Below, piece by piece: positions 62,207-64,000 of a stretch of 64,000 nt of DNA. Within the stretch, counting starts at the first letter, position 1, and each line of letters begins with the position of its first letter. Both the position numbers and the translations under genes were made by a program. Below the pieces are notes generated by a model that was not told the DNA's origin, ran no database searches, and was given only the letters and a program-made list of their open reading frames with translations. Origin of the DNA: Ziziphus jujuba (taxonomy: Eukaryota; Streptophyta; Magnoliopsida; Rosales; Rhamnaceae); the NCBI RefSeq assembly GCF_031755915.1, contig NC_083382.1, forward strand, positions 1,116,001 to 1,180,000, read 5' to 3'.

Positions 62207-63555
62207 TACAATTTAATTTATTAATTTAATAAAAAATACCAACCTCTCAAATACACATCCATAATTTACAAACAAGATATCAATGCGAAGCTAAGGATAT
62301 GGAGAATGAAATTCTGACCTTCGATTGGCTTGAAACCGCCGGCGGTGGTCGGAATTTTCGTCGGAAGCCGCTGCCGACTTGCCCCCCCTGGTACACCATG
62401 AACGAGCTTGAATTGGAGAAATTGAAGGTCACCATCAGCTTCAGAGGGTCCAAATTAAGGGGAAGGGACCAAGAACCCAGTCGGAAACGGCGAGAATCCG
62501 ATGATCGGACGAGCTGCTACTGCCGGCTTCCATGGCGGTTTCCCGGCGAGTCAATTGGTTACCCGGCGACCTGAGCACATTTCGACGAAGCTCAGATGAT
62601 GGACTGCCGGTTGGTGTGGTCGGTGCAACTTGGGTGCGCCGGAGCACGGCGGATTCGGCCAGAGAGAGAGGGACGGCTGCCGCAGCTTCCACCGCCTGAT
62701 CTGGGCACGTTGCCACCTGATCGGCCACCAAATTTGGTAGCCATGCTCATCGGCGGCTGGAAAATGTCTATGGCCGGTGCGTCTGTCCAGTGGATGGCCG
62801 GAAATGGTGAAGGCTGATGGACCTGAGGGAGAGAAGAAGAAAGGAGAAGAAAGAAGAAGAAGGAAGAAGAAGGATGATCGGGGGGCTGGGTCCCCTTTTT
62901 TTCCCACGTGGGGGAAAGGAAAAAAAAGAAAAAAGAAAAAGGAAAAAAGAAAAAGAAATAAAAAGGAAATAAAATAAAATAAAATAAAATAATAAAATAA
63001 TATTATTGTATGAAATAATAATAAAATAATATGGCATTTAACCATAGTTGACATGTGGCATCTCACCACTATGATATATGGCACCTTTAATTAAGTCACA
63101 CGTGGCATACTGTTCACATATTTGAAAATAATATTAAAATAATACTGTATTTGAAAAACTATACTGATCCATAACTTTCAAATCACATGTCTAAATCGGA
63201 CGTGCCGCTAGTCTACGGACTTGTATCGACGAGTACTTCACAACCATGCATGAGTCAAAGCTCAACTTTGCATGAACAAAAAGTCAACTCCAGCACCCCT
63301 TGGACAGTTTGGACCTTAACTTGTTTTTCTCACAACTTTCAAACCGTAGCTCCGTTTTCAATGTGCTACTAGTCTATGAACTCGTGACAATGTGTACTTT
63401 TTAACGGTACCTCGGTCAATGTGAAATTTCATCAGGAGCAAAAAGTCAACATTTGACCCATTTTCGATCAACGACGATCAAACCCAGTCAACCTTGGTCA
63501 AATTTGAGAAATTTCCGGTGTACTTCGGAACGGGGTGTTACAATTGGCGAGTGAC

Positions 63556-63760
63556 TTATGTATTCTTTTTTTATTTTAAATTTGTTTGTAAATTATCTAA
63601 TTCTTAAATAAATTCTGTTTTTAAATACATCTTTCTTAAATTTCTTGATACTCATAATTTGGATTATGGGGAATTATGGGGATGTATGGATGTTCTCTGC
63701 TGGAGTGGATTGTAACCATTGTTTCTCTATGGAGAGTTGTGATGTTTGTTTATATATATA
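63556..63760. repeat. Right copy of the duplicated block flanking the LRAT array
   Basis: Matches 35830-36010 closely, including AATTCTTAAATAAATTCTGT, CTGGAGTGGATTGTAACC and CTCTATGGAGAGTTGTGATG. The similarity continues more loosely to about 63900 beyond a TA run (63752-63775). It marks the start of a further duplicated block at the window edge. Confidence 0.85.
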
Positions 63761-64000
63761 TATATATATATATATCAAATAATAAACTGATAATTTTATT
63801 ATTGTTCAATAATTATTTTTATGCATTTAGTAAAATTTTATATATAATCATCTTGGTTGGTAAATTCAGAATAATACACATGCATATTTATTTTTTATTA
63901 AAAAATTTGTTATTTCATGTTGATTTCAAATGTATGAAAAAAATTCATTTTTTAAATATATCGCTGTATTATATAAATGAAAAATACATGTACTGTTGAA

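Larger units (their letters stand above)
59639..63542 (-). mobile_element. Large solo LTR 2 (3.9 kb), related to LTR 1, inserted beside LRAT copy D
   Basis: It has the same ends as LTR 1 (plus strand TGTCAAG... to ...GGTGTTACA). It is flanked by a perfect 5-bp target duplication, ATTGG (59634-59638 and 63543-63547). The left end (about 59639-59820) and right 700 bp match LTR 1 closely. The middle differs: it has another minisatellite (60089-60230), many AAT/ATA repeats (60250-60650), a more GC-rich block at about 60690-61180, and CA/TA microsatellites. No gag or pol homology was found. Confidence 0.78.

Noticed and set aside
62299..63084. Open frames of 89-177 codons in LTR 2
   Set aside because: Same purine/pyrimidine tract as in LTR 1; composition-driven and without domain similarity.
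1..64000. tRNA, rRNA or CRISPR features
   Set aside because: No tRNA box A/B pattern, rRNA core or regularly spaced array was recognised; the regular repeats seen are minisatellites and simple repeats in plant DNA.

Overview
The window is nuclear DNA of a flowering plant, most likely a eudicot. It has AT-rich intergenic DNA, many short introns, intact plant-type genes (cytosolic NADP-isocitrate dehydrogenase, calmodulin-binding glutamate decarboxylase, an ADCK/ABC1 kinase, a plant universal stress protein), a Ty1/copia relic and solo-LTR-like insertions. I cannot name the species from sequence alone.

Layout. 1.8-6.4 kb (+): complete 15-coding-exon cytosolic NADP-dependent isocitrate dehydrogenase (412 aa), with an extra intron just after the stop codon. 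8.0-15.0 kb (-): complete 16-exon ABC1/ADCK-family kinase (564 aa), tail-to-tail with the first gene. 18.6-25.6 kb (+): complete 7-exon glutamate decarboxylase (502 aa) with a C-terminal calmodulin-binding tail; two of its six introns appear to use GC rather than GT donors, and one of these is 4.15 kb. 26.1-29.9 kb (+): decayed, 3'-truncated Ty1/copia retrotransposon with primer-binding site, gag, protease, integrase and reverse transcriptase remnants in several frames. 31.3-32.5 kb (-): complete four-exon universal stress protein (170 aa).

36.9-63.9 kb holds a tandem array of LRAT/NC-domain (NlpC/P60-like thiol acyltransferase fold) genes. One copy (B, 42.5-46.4 kb) looks intact, with the His-His-Cys catalytic set. 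Copy A (37.1-39.7 kb) is frameshifted. A relic (about 40-41 kb) has only intron 3 sequence. Copies C (51.5-57.0 kb) and D (57.4-59.6 kb) lack exon 4. Two large related insertions with TG...CA ends and 5-bp target duplications (3.3 kb in C, 3.9 kb in D) read as solo LTRs on the minus strand. A segment matching the DNA upstream of copy A recurs at the right edge, so the duplicated block probably continues past the window. Between B and C lies a 1.27-kb, nearly fully palindromic Mutator-like element with a 9-bp target duplication.

The genes do not form a pathway. Isocitrate dehydrogenase (2-oxoglutarate and NADPH supply) and glutamate decarboxylase (GABA shunt entry) both touch 2-oxoglutarate/glutamate metabolism, but nothing here shows co-regulation. 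Exon coordinates were read by hand from splice signals and family conservation; no alignment or transcript data were available.
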